Below are positions 18,048-26,733 of a stretch of 64,000 bases of DNA, piece after piece. The notes under the pieces were generated by a model. It ran no database searches. It saw nothing but the letters and a program-made list of their open reading frames with translations, and had not been told where the DNA came from. A program made the position numbers and the translations under genes. Every line of letters starts with the position of its first letter. Positions within the stretch are counted from its first letter, which is position 1. Origin of the DNA: Salinibacterium hongtaonis (lineage in GTDB: Bacteria > Actinomycetota > Actinomycetes > Actinomycetales > Microbacteriaceae). The stretch lies in assembly GCF_003065485.1 (NCBI RefSeq), contig NZ_CP026951.1, forward strand, positions 124,001 to 188,000. Reading direction: 5' to 3'.

Positions 18048-18079
18048 GTGGCCCCCGGTTCCGCGGAACCGGGGGCCAC
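18048..18079. terminator. Perfect 32 bp palindrome, probable terminator
   Basis: Every base from 18048 to 18079 pairs with its partner around the centre at 18063/18064; the left half reads GTGGCCCCCGGTTCCG. It follows the gentisate operon and would form a very stable hairpin on either strand. No T-run follows, as is common for actinobacterial terminators. Confidence 0.6.
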
Positions 18080-18127
18080 TTGTGTGCGCGGCGCCTTTGC
18101 TGCGCAACCCTCCACAGTCGCGGTCGG

Positions 18128-18300
18128 CTATACCTCGTCGGGGTGGTGGCAGGCCACGAAATGGTCGGGGGCAAGCTCTCGATATTCGGGAGTCGTATCG
18201 ATGCAGAGGCCCGTTGGCAGAAGCCCGAGCACGGCGCGAGACGTGACCGACTTGCCCGAGCCGCTCTCGCCGACGAGACCGTGGGCACGGCCAGCGCCGA
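18128..18300 (-). pseudogene. Remnant of oligopeptide ABC transporter ATPase
   Basis: Read on the minus strand, the frame shows a Walker A motif, GLVGESGSGKSVTSRAVLGL, followed within a few residues by a C-terminal tail of the type EYRELAPDHFVACHHPDEV and a stop at 18128. In an intact OppD/DppD protein about 250 residues separate these two parts. The rest (Q-loop, signature, Walker B) is missing, so an internal deletion joined the two ends. It cannot be functional. It is the downstream end of a decayed transporter operon that also includes the two remnants at 18301-19468. Confidence 0.75.
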
Positions 18301-18606
18301 GGGAGATGCGGCGGGAACGAGCACAATGTGAGGGCTAGTCTGCAGAGCCCCGCAACCTTCGCCCGTCATTGACCCCCAGCTCGATTCGGGTGCCGGGATG
18401 CCGAGACCCAGAAAGCTCAGGCCGCCCTCCGTCGCGATAGCGACCGCGACGAGGGTCATCGAGTAGGCGACAACCGACACCACGACGTTGGGCAGCACCT
18501 GACCCGGGCAACCATGGGCATCAGAATCGCGCCGATTCCGAGAATCAGGGTCGACAAGCCAGGTCCGAGAAACACCGTGAGCGCGATCACCGCGACGATG
18601 AACCCA
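18301..18606 (-). pseudogene. Remnant of oligopeptide ABC permease (DppC type)
   Basis: Two blocks of a DppC-like inner-membrane permease are recognisable in different frames. One has FLGPGLSTLILGIGAILMPM; the other has VLPNVVVSVVAYSMTLVAVA followed by EGGLSFLGLGIPAPESSWG and TSPHIVLVPA. The N-terminal half is absent and a frameshift separates the blocks near 18500. The ATPase remnant follows directly. It is part of the same decayed operon. Confidence 0.72.
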
Positions 18607-19468
18607 TTCTGCAGCGAGCTGCTGAATCTCGGAGATCGTCGTCGCGCGCTCGTCTTCGCTCTTCGTGTCGCGGCTTGCGGCGAGAAGCGCGTCCATCTCT
18701 GTGTAACCGCCGCGGCCGAAGTTGACACCGGCGTTCGTCACGAGGGTCTGTCCTGCGCGGCGCAGGGTCTCGGGGGCGATTCCGCCCTCGACGGCGACGG
18801 CCTTCGACTCACCAGTGAGGGCTGCCACAACGAGGGTCGAGGGGGTGACCACCGACGACGTCATCTCGATGCCGACATCCTTGAACATCCGCTGCATCAG
18901 GGCAACAGCCTGGGTGACGACGTCGTTTTGGGGTGTGAGCACCTCGAACTTCGGCGCACTACCCGTCTCGTCCGTGTACTCGGCGATGAGCTATCGACCA
19001 GGAAGGGGCCCGCGCCGCAGCTGGCGAGACCGAAGTTCTCGCCAGCTGCGGCGACAGCGGTCGGTGACGGGATCATTGAGAGCGATCCGTCGGTGAAGCT
19101 CAGGGTGAATTGGCTGTTGGCCGACGTGAGGGTGAATACGACGGTCGATGCATCGGGGGCTGCCATCGGATCGATGGTGCGAGCATCCGCCGCTTGAAGC
19201 GACGTCGAGCCCTCGCGGGCCACGTTCGTGATGTGCGCGACGACCGCGGCGGAGTCGAGCGGGGTTCCGTCGCGCCGACGCGAAGCTCGCCGCCCGTGGT
19301 GGGCTCACCAATCTTGAACTCCTGGCCTTTGTAGAAGCCCGTGACGATCGAGTCATCGGTCGACTTCTCCGGCGTTGTGCCAGACCCCGAAGAGCAGGCG
19401 GCGAGGGTGATTGCCGCAAACGCACCAATCGCCGCAATCGCGGGTCGACGGACAGAAATAGAACTCAT
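18607..19468 (-). pseudogene. Remnant of peptide-binding lipoprotein (SBP_bac_5 type)
   Basis: The 5' end is intact: an ATG at 19468 with an AAGGAGG-like site upstream, and a signal peptide ending in the lipobox LAAC. After GGELRVGA the frame breaks. Further pieces continue in other frames, including VVFTLTSANSQFTLSFTDGS, SCGAGPFLVDS and a C-terminal block with NDVVTQAVALMQRMFKDVG and DERATTISEIQQLAAE. Family members have about 500-550 residues; here about 280 remain, with at least two frameshifts and internal deletions. It was the first gene of the lost opp/dpp operon. Confidence 0.75.
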
Positions 19469-19790
19469 GGTGCCTCCTTGCACTGAGTAATGTGACGATC
19501 TGCGCGCACCACAAATCTCGGCCACCGGAGGGTGGCCAAGACAATGACGGAGCACGCCTCGCCTCGCCCAGCGACGGATGCGCCGGGCGGTTGCCGTGTA
19601 CCCGGCCAATGTAGGTGCCCGTGGCCGACAAGGTTCGGGTCAGACCGAAGGCATGGGGAATCATCTGCCCCTCCATATGAATGGCGTTCTGGCCCCGATT
19701 CCTCGCGTCGATCGCGCCGTCGCTAGCGCACGTGACAGTGGGCCCGGGGGCAAAGCCAGCCCGGACCCACTGAGTGTTCTGCAGAGAGCG
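19469..19790. other. Spacer without a recognisable gene
   Basis: No convincing coding sequence on either strand. Contents: the promoter/leader side of the decayed binding-protein gene near 19470-19500, and a hairpin at 19738-19770 listed separately. Confidence 0.5.
19738..19770. terminator. Probable terminator of the alcohol dehydrogenase gene
   Basis: GTGGGCCCGGG (19738-19748) and CCCGGACCCAC (19760-19770) pair with a single mismatch around an 11-base loop, just beyond the stop codon of the minus-strand dehydrogenase gene. Confidence 0.5.
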
Positions 19791-20912
19791 CTAACTCTGC
19801 GGCATGAGGATGGGCGCGAGGACCGAGCGCGCCATCATGTCGTCCATCGCCTGCGAAATATCGGCGAGCGGGTAGTGGGCGTCGATCATTCCAGCGACAT
19901 CGAGCTGACCGCGCTCGATCATGCCGACCAGCCACGGGATGTCGCGGCGCTGGCTGATTCCGCCGCCCTGGCAGGCGTGGATGGTCTTGCCCTGCACCGC
20001 GAAGGGGAGGGCGGTGAAGGTTACCTTGGCGGTCATCATCTGGTCGGTGACGCTGCACAGCACAATGTGTCCACCCGAGCGGCACATGTCCCAGGCCTGC
20101 TCGATGGCGCGAGCATCCGCTGCCGCCTCGAAGACGAAGTCTCCACCGGCGCCGGCGAGCATTCCGCCCTTGTTGCCCGTGATCTCCTGAACAGCGGCAA
20201 CGGGGTCGCCCGCGGTCGGGTCAACCACGTGGGTGGCGCCGAACTTGAGCGCGAGCTCGCGGCGGTGCGGCAGCGGGTCGACGGCGACGATCTTGCCAGC
20301 GCCGACCATCTTGGCGGCCTGGATGTAGGAGATGCCCACGGAACCCGCGCCGAGCACGACGACGTCGGCGCCCGGGGTGATCGGGGCGATGCGAAGCGCC
20401 GCGCCAACTCCGGTCGCAATCGGCAGGGCCACCATCGCGAGCTGATCGAACGGCAAGTCGGTGACGACCTTAGTGGCCTGGATGTCGGGCACGATCATGT
20501 GCTCGGCGAAGGCTCCGACGTAGGCGTTGCCTGCCATTTCTACGCCGTTGGCGTCTTTGTAGGTGTTGGGACCCATCCACGCCATTTCGGCACAGAACTC
20601 GGGCTTGTTGTTGATGCAGAAGTGGCATTCTCCGCACTCGGGTGTGCTCGTGACGACGACCTTGTCGCCGACCGCGAGGCGCTCGACCTTGGGGCCGATC
20701 TCGATGACAACGCCGGTGCCGCAGTGGCCGAGGATCTGGGGAACGGGCTGGCCGACCGTCTCGGGGTCGTTGGTGAGGGGAAAGTAGTCGGAAACCGAGA
20801 CATTCGAGGCCTCGACGCGAACGACAACCTCGTGATCGCGCAGGGGAAGCGGCGTGACCTCCTGGATCTCGATGTTTGGCTTGCCGAGTTCAACCCAGAC
20901 TGCTGCTCTCAC
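19791..20912 (-). CDS. Zinc-dependent alcohol dehydrogenase (MDR family)
   Basis: NAD(P)-dependent oxidation of an alcohol or a cyclic hydroxy compound. Seen: the GroES-like catalytic domain with GHCGTGVV at about residue 62, four structural-zinc cysteines within TPECGECHFCINNKPEFC (about 89-106), and a Rossmann fold with VLGAGSVGISYIQAAKMVG (about 182-200). The usual catalytic GHE is GHC here, and the expected C-x-x-H is replaced by SVSDYF at about 39-44, so the catalytic zinc site is unusual. Length 373 aa. The GTG start has AAGGAGG eight bases upstream. It is divergent from the flavin monooxygenase operon. Confidence 0.8.
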   Translation of the reverse strand: MRAAVWVELGKPNIEIQEVTPLPLRDHEVVVRVEASNVSVSDYFPLTNDPETVGQPVPQILGHCGTGVVIEIGPKVERLAVGDKVVVTSTPECGECHFCINNKPEFCAEMAWMGPNTYKDANGVEMAGNAYVGAFAEHMIVPDIQATKVVTDLPFDQLAMVALPIATGVGAALRIAPITPGADVVVLGAGSVGISYIQAAKMVGAGKIVAVDPLPHRRELALKFGATHVVDPTAGDPVAAVQEITGNKGGMLAGAGGDFVFEAAADARAIEQAWDMCRSGGHIVLCSVTDQMMTAKVTFTALPFAVQGKTIHACQGGGISQRRDIPWLVGMIERGQLDVAGMIDAHYPLADISQAMDDMMARSVLAPILMPQS

Positions 20913-21197
20913 GATAAATCCTCCTTGATTCGGGGGTGGGTGGCCTGCCCATGGCGTTTCGCAATCGGGGCCACACAAATACAGTACATATCCGTATTGA
21001 TTATCAAGTGTGTCAAGTCCTGCTCTCCTCATCAAGCGCTGTTCCCATATAAATCAGCGGAGTCATCCTCTGAACTCGGGCTTCCCATTCGCCCCAGTGT
21101 CGTTTAGCATTTCGATACGCAGTCGATTACTAATTCGACTCCACACGCCAAGGCCAGCGCAGAAAACGCCCCGGTCGACATGTAAAGGAGCATGACC

Positions 21198-22436
21198 ATG
21201 AGCATTGCAACTGAGGTGTATACACCCGGCACGAACCTCAGTGCCCAAGACCTCATCGCCGCAGCACGCGACATGCGGGAGCGTCTTCGCGACCAGCAGG
21301 AGGCGGCCGAGGGGCTCGGCGGTTACACGCAGGAGATCCACGAAGAGATGCTCTCCAAGGGCCTCTACCACCTGCTCACCCCCAAGGCGTTCGGCGGCCT
21401 CGAGATGAGCGTCGGCACCTTCGCCGAGGTCGTCATGGAGATCGCCCAGGGGGATCCCGGCAGCGGCTGGTGCTACAGCCTCGGCCACGGCCACGCCCTC
21501 TCGACGGCTGCGTGGTGGCCCGCCGATGTTCAGGAAGAGATCTACACGACGCCCCGCGGATACTTCCGCGCGTCGCAGTCGATGCCCCCGTCGGGAACCG
21601 CCAAGAAGGTCGACGGCGGCTACATCATTAACGCTCGCTCGCCCTACCAATCGGGCAGCCCCTACTCGACCCACGCGACCGTTCACGTGATGCTCGAAGG
21701 CGGCGACGAGAAGAACCCAACCTTCGTCCACGCGATCGTTCCTGAAGCTCAGTACAGCCGGGTCGACGACTGGGGTGGAGACGCGATCCTCGGTATGCGC
21801 TCGAGCGGTTCCAACAGCGTTCTCGTTGAGAACCAGTTCGTTCCTGAGAAGTACGTTGTCTCGGGCGACTGGCTGCAGCTGCCCGAGATCTCCACCTCGC
21901 CCGGAGCAGAGCTCCACCAGAACTCGCTCTACCTCGGCGTACCGCAGACCTTCCTCATGACGGAGCTCGCCGCCGTCATGGTCGGAACCGCCTACGCCGC
22001 GATCGACGAATACAAGGAGATCATCACCTCCCGCACGACGATCCTTCCCCCGCGCATGCTGCGCTCGCAGGACCCGCAGCACCAGCGCGACATCGGCACC
22101 GCGATCATGATGGCCGACTCGGCTAAGACCATCGTGCTCGCGGTCAACCAGCGTGCAGCAGCCTGGAGCGAAGAGGCCTTCCGTGGCGGACAGCCCTTCA
22201 CTCGGGCGATGGACATCAAGAACTTCGGCGAGCTCATTCAGGCGGCAGACCTCGCCAGCGAAGCCGTTGAACTCCTGTACCGTTCTGCAGGTGCCAGCGC
22301 CGCCAAGAAGGGCCAGCGCATGCAGCGCTACATGCGTGACGCGCAGATGTACCGCACGCACAACGTTGCACAGTACGCCCAGATCGCGCAGCGCATCGGC
22401 GCCGTCAATGTCGGCGAAGCCAAGTCGATCTACTAG
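21198..22436 (+). CDS. Acyl-CoA-dehydrogenase-fold flavin monooxygenase, oxygenase component
   Basis: Group D FMNH2-dependent monooxygenase, the family of HsaA and the C2 component of 4-hydroxyphenylacetate hydroxylase. It hydroxylates a phenolic ring using reduced flavin from a partner reductase. The acyl-CoA dehydrogenase fold is seen throughout: GLYHLLTPKAFGGLEM at about residue 53, GDPGSGWCYSLGHGHAL at about 80-96, and the C-terminal helical domain. There is no catalytic Glu for acyl-CoA oxidation in the usual context. The ATG at 21198 is preferred over 21192, as AAAGGAG is then seven bases away. The likely reductase is two genes downstream. A phenol such as resorcinol is a possible substrate. 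Confidence 0.8.
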   Translation: MSIATEVYTPGTNLSAQDLIAAARDMRERLRDQQEAAEGLGGYTQEIHEEMLSKGLYHLLTPKAFGGLEMSVGTFAEVVMEIAQGDPGSGWCYSLGHGHALSTAAWWPADVQEEIYTTPRGYFRASQSMPPSGTAKKVDGGYIINARSPYQSGSPYSTHATVHVMLEGGDEKNPTFVHAIVPEAQYSRVDDWGGDAILGMRSSGSNSVLVENQFVPEKYVVSGDWLQLPEISTSPGAELHQNSLYLGVPQTFLMTELAAVMVGTAYAAIDEYKEIITSRTTILPPRMLRSQDPQHQRDIGTAIMMADSAKTIVLAVNQRAAAWSEEAFRGGQPFTRAMDIKNFGELIQAADLASEAVELLYRSAGASAAKKGQRMQRYMRDAQMYRTHNVAQYAQIAQRIGAVNVGEAKSIY

Positions 22437-22447
22437 GGAGAACCACA

Positions 22448-23200
22448 ATGCCTGACCTCACTGGAAAAACCGCCGTCGTTACCGGCGGAGCCCGCGGCAT
22501 CGGCCGTGCCTACGCAGAACGCCTTGCCGCTGACGGCGCCAAGGTCGCCATCATCGACCTCGGCGACGCATCCGAAACCGTCGCCGCAATCGAGGCGGCG
22601 GGGGGAACCGCGCTCGCCGTTCGCGCTGACATCTCATCGCCCGACGAGGTCGCCCGCGCGGCGGCCGAAGTCGAGGGTGCCTATGGTGCCGTGCAGATCC
22701 TCATCAACAACGCAGGCATCCACCCGGACCCGCCAGTGCCCTTCCTTGAGATGACGTTCGAGCAGTGGCGCCGTATGCAGTCGATCAACATCGACTCCAT
22801 GTTTCTCGTCACGCGGGCATTCGCGCCCAAGATGGCGGAGACCGGCTGGGGACGCATCGTCAACCTGAGCTCGGCATCCGTCTGGGTCGCCGTTCCCAAC
22901 GGATCGCACTACGGCGCGTCCAAGGCGGCCGTCGTTGGTCTCACCCGCGGGCTAGCGACCGAGCTCGGCGACTTCGGCATCACGGTCAACGCGATCGCGC
23001 CGAGCATGGTTCGCACCGACGGCCTGCTCAACTTCGCGACGGAAGACCAGTTTGACGGTGTCGCGTTGACGCAGTCCGTCAAGAAGAAGATGCTGCCGGA
23101 GCATCTCGTCGGCGCCATGGCGTTCCTCGTATCTGAGGAGGCCGAGCTCATGACGGCTCAGGTGCTCCACGTTGACGGGGGCTCGGTCCGTGTCGGCTGA
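22448..23200 (+). CDS. Short-chain dehydrogenase/reductase
   Basis: Classical SDR using NAD(P)H on a hydroxy or keto group of an unknown substrate. Seen: cofactor motif TGGARGIG at residues 12-19, NNAGI at about 87-91, catalytic Ser in NLSSASVW (about 141), and YGASK at about 155-159 with the catalytic Tyr and Lys. The Asp in VAIIDLGD suggests NAD. Length 250 aa. It lies 11 bases after the monooxygenase gene, with a GGGAGAACC ribosome site, in the same operon. The next gene overlaps its 3' end. Confidence 0.88.
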   Translation: MPDLTGKTAVVTGGARGIGRAYAERLAADGAKVAIIDLGDASETVAAIEAAGGTALAVRADISSPDEVARAAAEVEGAYGAVQILINNAGIHPDPPVPFLEMTFEQWRRMQSINIDSMFLVTRAFAPKMAETGWGRIVNLSSASVWVAVPNGSHYGASKAAVVGLTRGLATELGDFGITVNAIAPSMVRTDGLLNFATEDQFDGVALTQSVKKKMLPEHLVGAMAFLVSEEAELMTAQVLHVDGGSVRVG

Positions 23201-23714
23201 GATGACGCTCGAGACGGAGGCCGCGCTCACCAGCACGGTTCTCCGCAGCGTCTTCTCGTGCTTCCCGAGCGGGGTCGTGTCGCTCTGCGCGCTTACGCGC
23301 GACGAGAGCGGCACCCCCGCCCCGCACGGCATGGTCGCGAGCTCGTTCACCTCGGTGTCGATCGACCCGCCGCTCGTCTCCGTCTACATCGCGGAGGGCT
23401 CGTCGACCTGGGCCCAGTTGCGCCAGGTTGAGCGCATCGGTGTGAGCGTGCTTGGCGCAGCCCACTCGGTGCTCGGCCGGCAGATGTCGGTGCGCGGAGT
23501 CGACCGGTTCGCCGGAATCGACTGGCGCACTCGGCCCAACGGCGCGATCTATCTCGACGGGGCAGCGGCGACGTTCGAGTGCAGCGTCGAAATGGAACTC
23601 GAAGTCGGCGACCACACTCTTGCGGTGCTCCGCATCCACGATGTCGACACCGACATGAGCGTCGAACCGCTTGTGTTCCACCAAAGCAAGTTCAAGCAGC
23701 TCGCTGGGCGCTGA
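23190..23714 (+). CDS. Flavin reductase (FMN-binding split barrel)
   Basis: Small NAD(P)H:flavin oxidoreductase supplying reduced flavin to the monooxygenase of the same operon. The flavin-reductase-like split-barrel domain is recognisable from RSVFSCFPSGVVSLCAL (about residues 17-33), HGMVASSFTSVSIDPPLVSVYI (about 46-67) and a C-terminal GDHTLAVLRIHDV stretch, as in HpaC/HsaB-type proteins. About 174 aa, as expected. The GTG at 23190 has GGGGG nine bases upstream and overlaps the SDR stop; ATG at 23202 is the alternative. Confidence 0.85.
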   Translation: MSAEMTLETEAALTSTVLRSVFSCFPSGVVSLCALTRDESGTPAPHGMVASSFTSVSIDPPLVSVYIAEGSSTWAQLRQVERIGVSVLGAAHSVLGRQMSVRGVDRFAGIDWRTRPNGAIYLDGAAATFECSVEMELEVGDHTLAVLRIHDVDTDMSVEPLVFHQSKFKQLAGR

Positions 23715-23742
23715 AGCCCCGAGCACTACGAAAGGACACCCG

Positions 23743-24605
<863 letters not shown>

Positions 24606-24619
24606 CACTCGCGCACCTC

Positions 24620-24652
24620 GCAGCCCCCGTCCTCACAAAGGGTGGGGGCTGC
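24620..24652 (+). terminator. Probable rho-independent-like hairpin
   Basis: GCAGCCCCC (24620-24628) and GGGGGCTGC (24644-24652) form a perfect nine-pair stem with a 15-base loop, 15 bases after the end of the monooxygenase operon. Confidence 0.6.
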
Positions 24653-24687
24653 TCGCGTGCGCCGGGCTCGCGCGTCCAAAAAACAGC

Positions 24688-24744
24688 TGAGGGGTCCCAG
24701 ATGCGGGTTCCGGATGCTCCGGAAGTCGCATTTGGGACCCCTCA
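24688..24744. repeat. Interspersed hairpin repeat, copy 2 (best copy)
   Basis: Arms TGAGGGGTCCCAGATGCG (24688-24705) and CGCATTTGGGACCCCTCA (24727-24744) pair at 17 of 18 positions. Inside is a second hairpin, TTCCGGA (24708-24714) and TCCGGAA (24718-24724). It sits between convergent genes and could act as a two-way terminator, but the sequence is shared with copies elsewhere in the window. Confidence 0.75.
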
Positions 24745-24762
24745 ACGGGTGCCGGTGGAGTT

Positions 24763-25824
24763 CTACCCGAGTGCGCCGATCCATGCTCGCTCCAGCAGAT
24801 CGCGCAGGCCCGCCTCCGTGACGGGGCGAGGGTTGGCGTACGGGCTTGCGAGGGCTGCGGCAACCACAGTCTCGAGGTCTTCGTGCTTGACGCCAAGCTG
24901 CTCAAGCGACGAGGGAACATCCCATGCCGCTCGCAGCTCCACGAGGCGAGCTACAGGGTCGGCGCCGAGCGCGCGACCGAGTGCGGCCTGGGCCGACGGC
25001 GAGGATGCGAGGTTGTACTCGAGCACGTAGGGCAGCACGATCGTGTGCGTCTCCGAGTGCGGCAGGTTGAACGTGCCGCCGAGGATGTGGCACAGCTTGT
25101 GGTGCAGCGACATCGTGGTCGCGCCGAGGCACGATCCGCAGAGCCAGGCGCCGTAGAGCAACTCGGAGCGCCCGACGAGGTCGTCGGCCGTTTCGCGCAG
25201 GCGGGGGAGCCCGGCGGCGATCGCGCGCACGCCTTCCTCGGCCATGAGCTCGATCATCGGGGAGCGGTCGGGCGCCCAGAGGGCCTCGACCGCGTGCGCG
25301 ATGGCGTTCATGCCGCTTGTCACGGACATGCCGAGCGGCAGCGTGAGCGTGAGCTCGGGGTCGTAGACGACTTTGACGGGGAGGACGGCGCGGTCGCGTC
25401 CCGTTGTCTTGACGTTGTTCTCAGTGAGGCCCCAGACGGGCGTCATCTCGGAGCCCGCGTACGTCGTAGGGATCGCGACCGTGGGGATGCGGTACCGCAG
25501 CGATAGGGCCTTGCCGAGGCCGATGGTGGAACCGCCGCCGACCGCGACACAGCCGTCGGCCTGCATGTCGGTGACAACCGCTGCAGCCTCGTCGACGATT
25601 TCGATCGGCACGTGCATCCGCGCCTTCGTGAAGATGCCGCCGGCGATGTCGCCGAGGATGCCGGCGACGCGCTCGGCAAGGTCTGCCTGCTCGGGGGTCG
25701 AAAGCACGATCACTCGCGTGAGGCCGAGCTTTTCGATGTGTTTGCGCAACTGGCCGAGCGAGCCGACGCCGAAGGAAACGTCCATCGGCTGGGCGATGTA
25801 GTCAAACGTGATGGGGGTGCTCAT
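24763..25824 (-). CDS. Maleylacetate reductase
   Basis: Reduces maleylacetate to 3-oxoadipate with NAD(P)H, the step after hydroxyquinol ring cleavage. An iron-containing ADH-type fold is seen: GGGSTIGLGKALSLRYRIP at about residues 95-113, PTTYAGSEMTPVWG at about 118-131, and histidines in GMNAIAHAVEALWAPD (about 173-188) and HHKLCHILGG (about 240-249). The AGSEMTP and HHK-CH-LGG variants are typical of maleylacetate reductases. Length 353 aa. The ATG overlaps the stop of the hydroxyquinol dioxygenase gene (ATGA), which supports the pathway role. Confidence 0.9.
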   Translation of the reverse strand: MSTPITFDYIAQPMDVSFGVGSLGQLRKHIEKLGLTRVIVLSTPEQADLAERVAGILGDIAGGIFTKARMHVPIEIVDEAAAVVTDMQADGCVAVGGGSTIGLGKALSLRYRIPTVAIPTTYAGSEMTPVWGLTENNVKTTGRDRAVLPVKVVYDPELTLTLPLGMSVTSGMNAIAHAVEALWAPDRSPMIELMAEEGVRAIAAGLPRLRETADDLVGRSELLYGAWLCGSCLGATTMSLHHKLCHILGGTFNLPHSETHTIVLPYVLEYNLASSPSAQAALGRALGADPVARLVELRAAWDVPSSLEQLGVKHEDLETVVAAALASPYANPRPVTEAGLRDLLERAWIGALG

Positions 25825-26704
25825 GCGGCGGACTCCTCTTCATCGCGCGCGAGCACGATGTCGATTGTTGCGTGGTGGAAGGGGGCCTCGAGTCCCGACT
25901 CTGCGGCAAGGGCCGCATCGCTCGTCGGGACGAAGGGAACAACGAGGCTGCCGCGAACGGCGAAGACGGTGTCGGAATCGATGTAGGGGCTGTCGGCCAC
26001 AAAGATGTGGGTGGTCAGCTCGCGGAACCCGGGCGCGTTCACCATGAAGTGCACGTGCGCGGGCGGTACGGATGACGCCCCGTGAGGCCGAGCAGCTTGC
26101 CGACGGGCCCGTCGTCGGGGATCGGGTAGTGGCTGGGCACGATCGAGCGGAAGCGGAAGTTGCCGTCAGCGTCGGTCGTGAAGATGCCGCGGCCGTTGCC
26201 TGCCGGCTGCACTTCGGGCTGCTGCACGTCGTAGAAGCCGTCCTCGTTGCACTGCCAGACGTCGACCTCGGCGCCGGCGATGGGGTTTCCTTCGGGGTCG
26301 GTGACCCGGCCCGTGATGTAGGAGGGGTCGCCGCCCGGGAGCATGTTGATTTCGTCGCCGAGCTCGCGGCGAGGCGACTCTGTCATGTGGAACGGGCCGA
26401 GAACGGTCGCCTCGGTGACGTGCTCGTCGTCGCTGTCATTGAGCGTCTCCACGAGCATCGAAATGCCGAGAACATCGGAGAGCAGCACGAACTCTTGGCG
26501 AGTGTCGTCACACATGTGGCCGACCTGGGTGAGAAAGTCGATCGCGGTGTTGAGCTCGCCGGGGGTGAGCTGCAGCTCTTTGACGGCGGAGTGCAGGTGG
26601 GTCGTTACGACCTGCAGAATCTCGCGCAGGCGCGGTTCGGTGGAGGGGGCGAAGCTGTCGAGCACGGCCTGGGTCAGGTCGTCTCCGCTGAGGTCGGAGC
26701 TCAT
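25821..26704 (-). pseudogene. Hydroxyquinol 1,2-dioxygenase, interrupted by a one-base frameshift
   Basis: Intradiol Fe(III) dioxygenase that opens hydroxyquinol to maleylacetate. The start at 26704 has AAAGGA upstream. The N-terminal helical domain is followed by the catalytic domain with LGPFHMTESP (about residue 107), iron-ligand Tyr in NEDGFYDVQQ (about 161) and HYPIPDDGPVGKLL (about 194). The frame breaks near 26061, just before the expected iron-ligand pair: HVHF continues in the other frame, together with the normal C-terminal 75 residues. One added C in the coding strand repairs it (about 294 aa in all). As read, the product lacks both His ligands and would be inactive. Sequencing error is possible. 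Confidence 0.85.
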
Positions 26705-26733
26705 GTCCTGTTCCTTTCGTTGGAAGAGTTAGT

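Noticed and set aside
20913-21197. Operator AATAC-N11-GTATT in the ADH/monooxygenase divergent gap
   Set aside because: Arms of five bases in an AT-rich promoter are expected by chance; promoters must be here, but no site can be supported.
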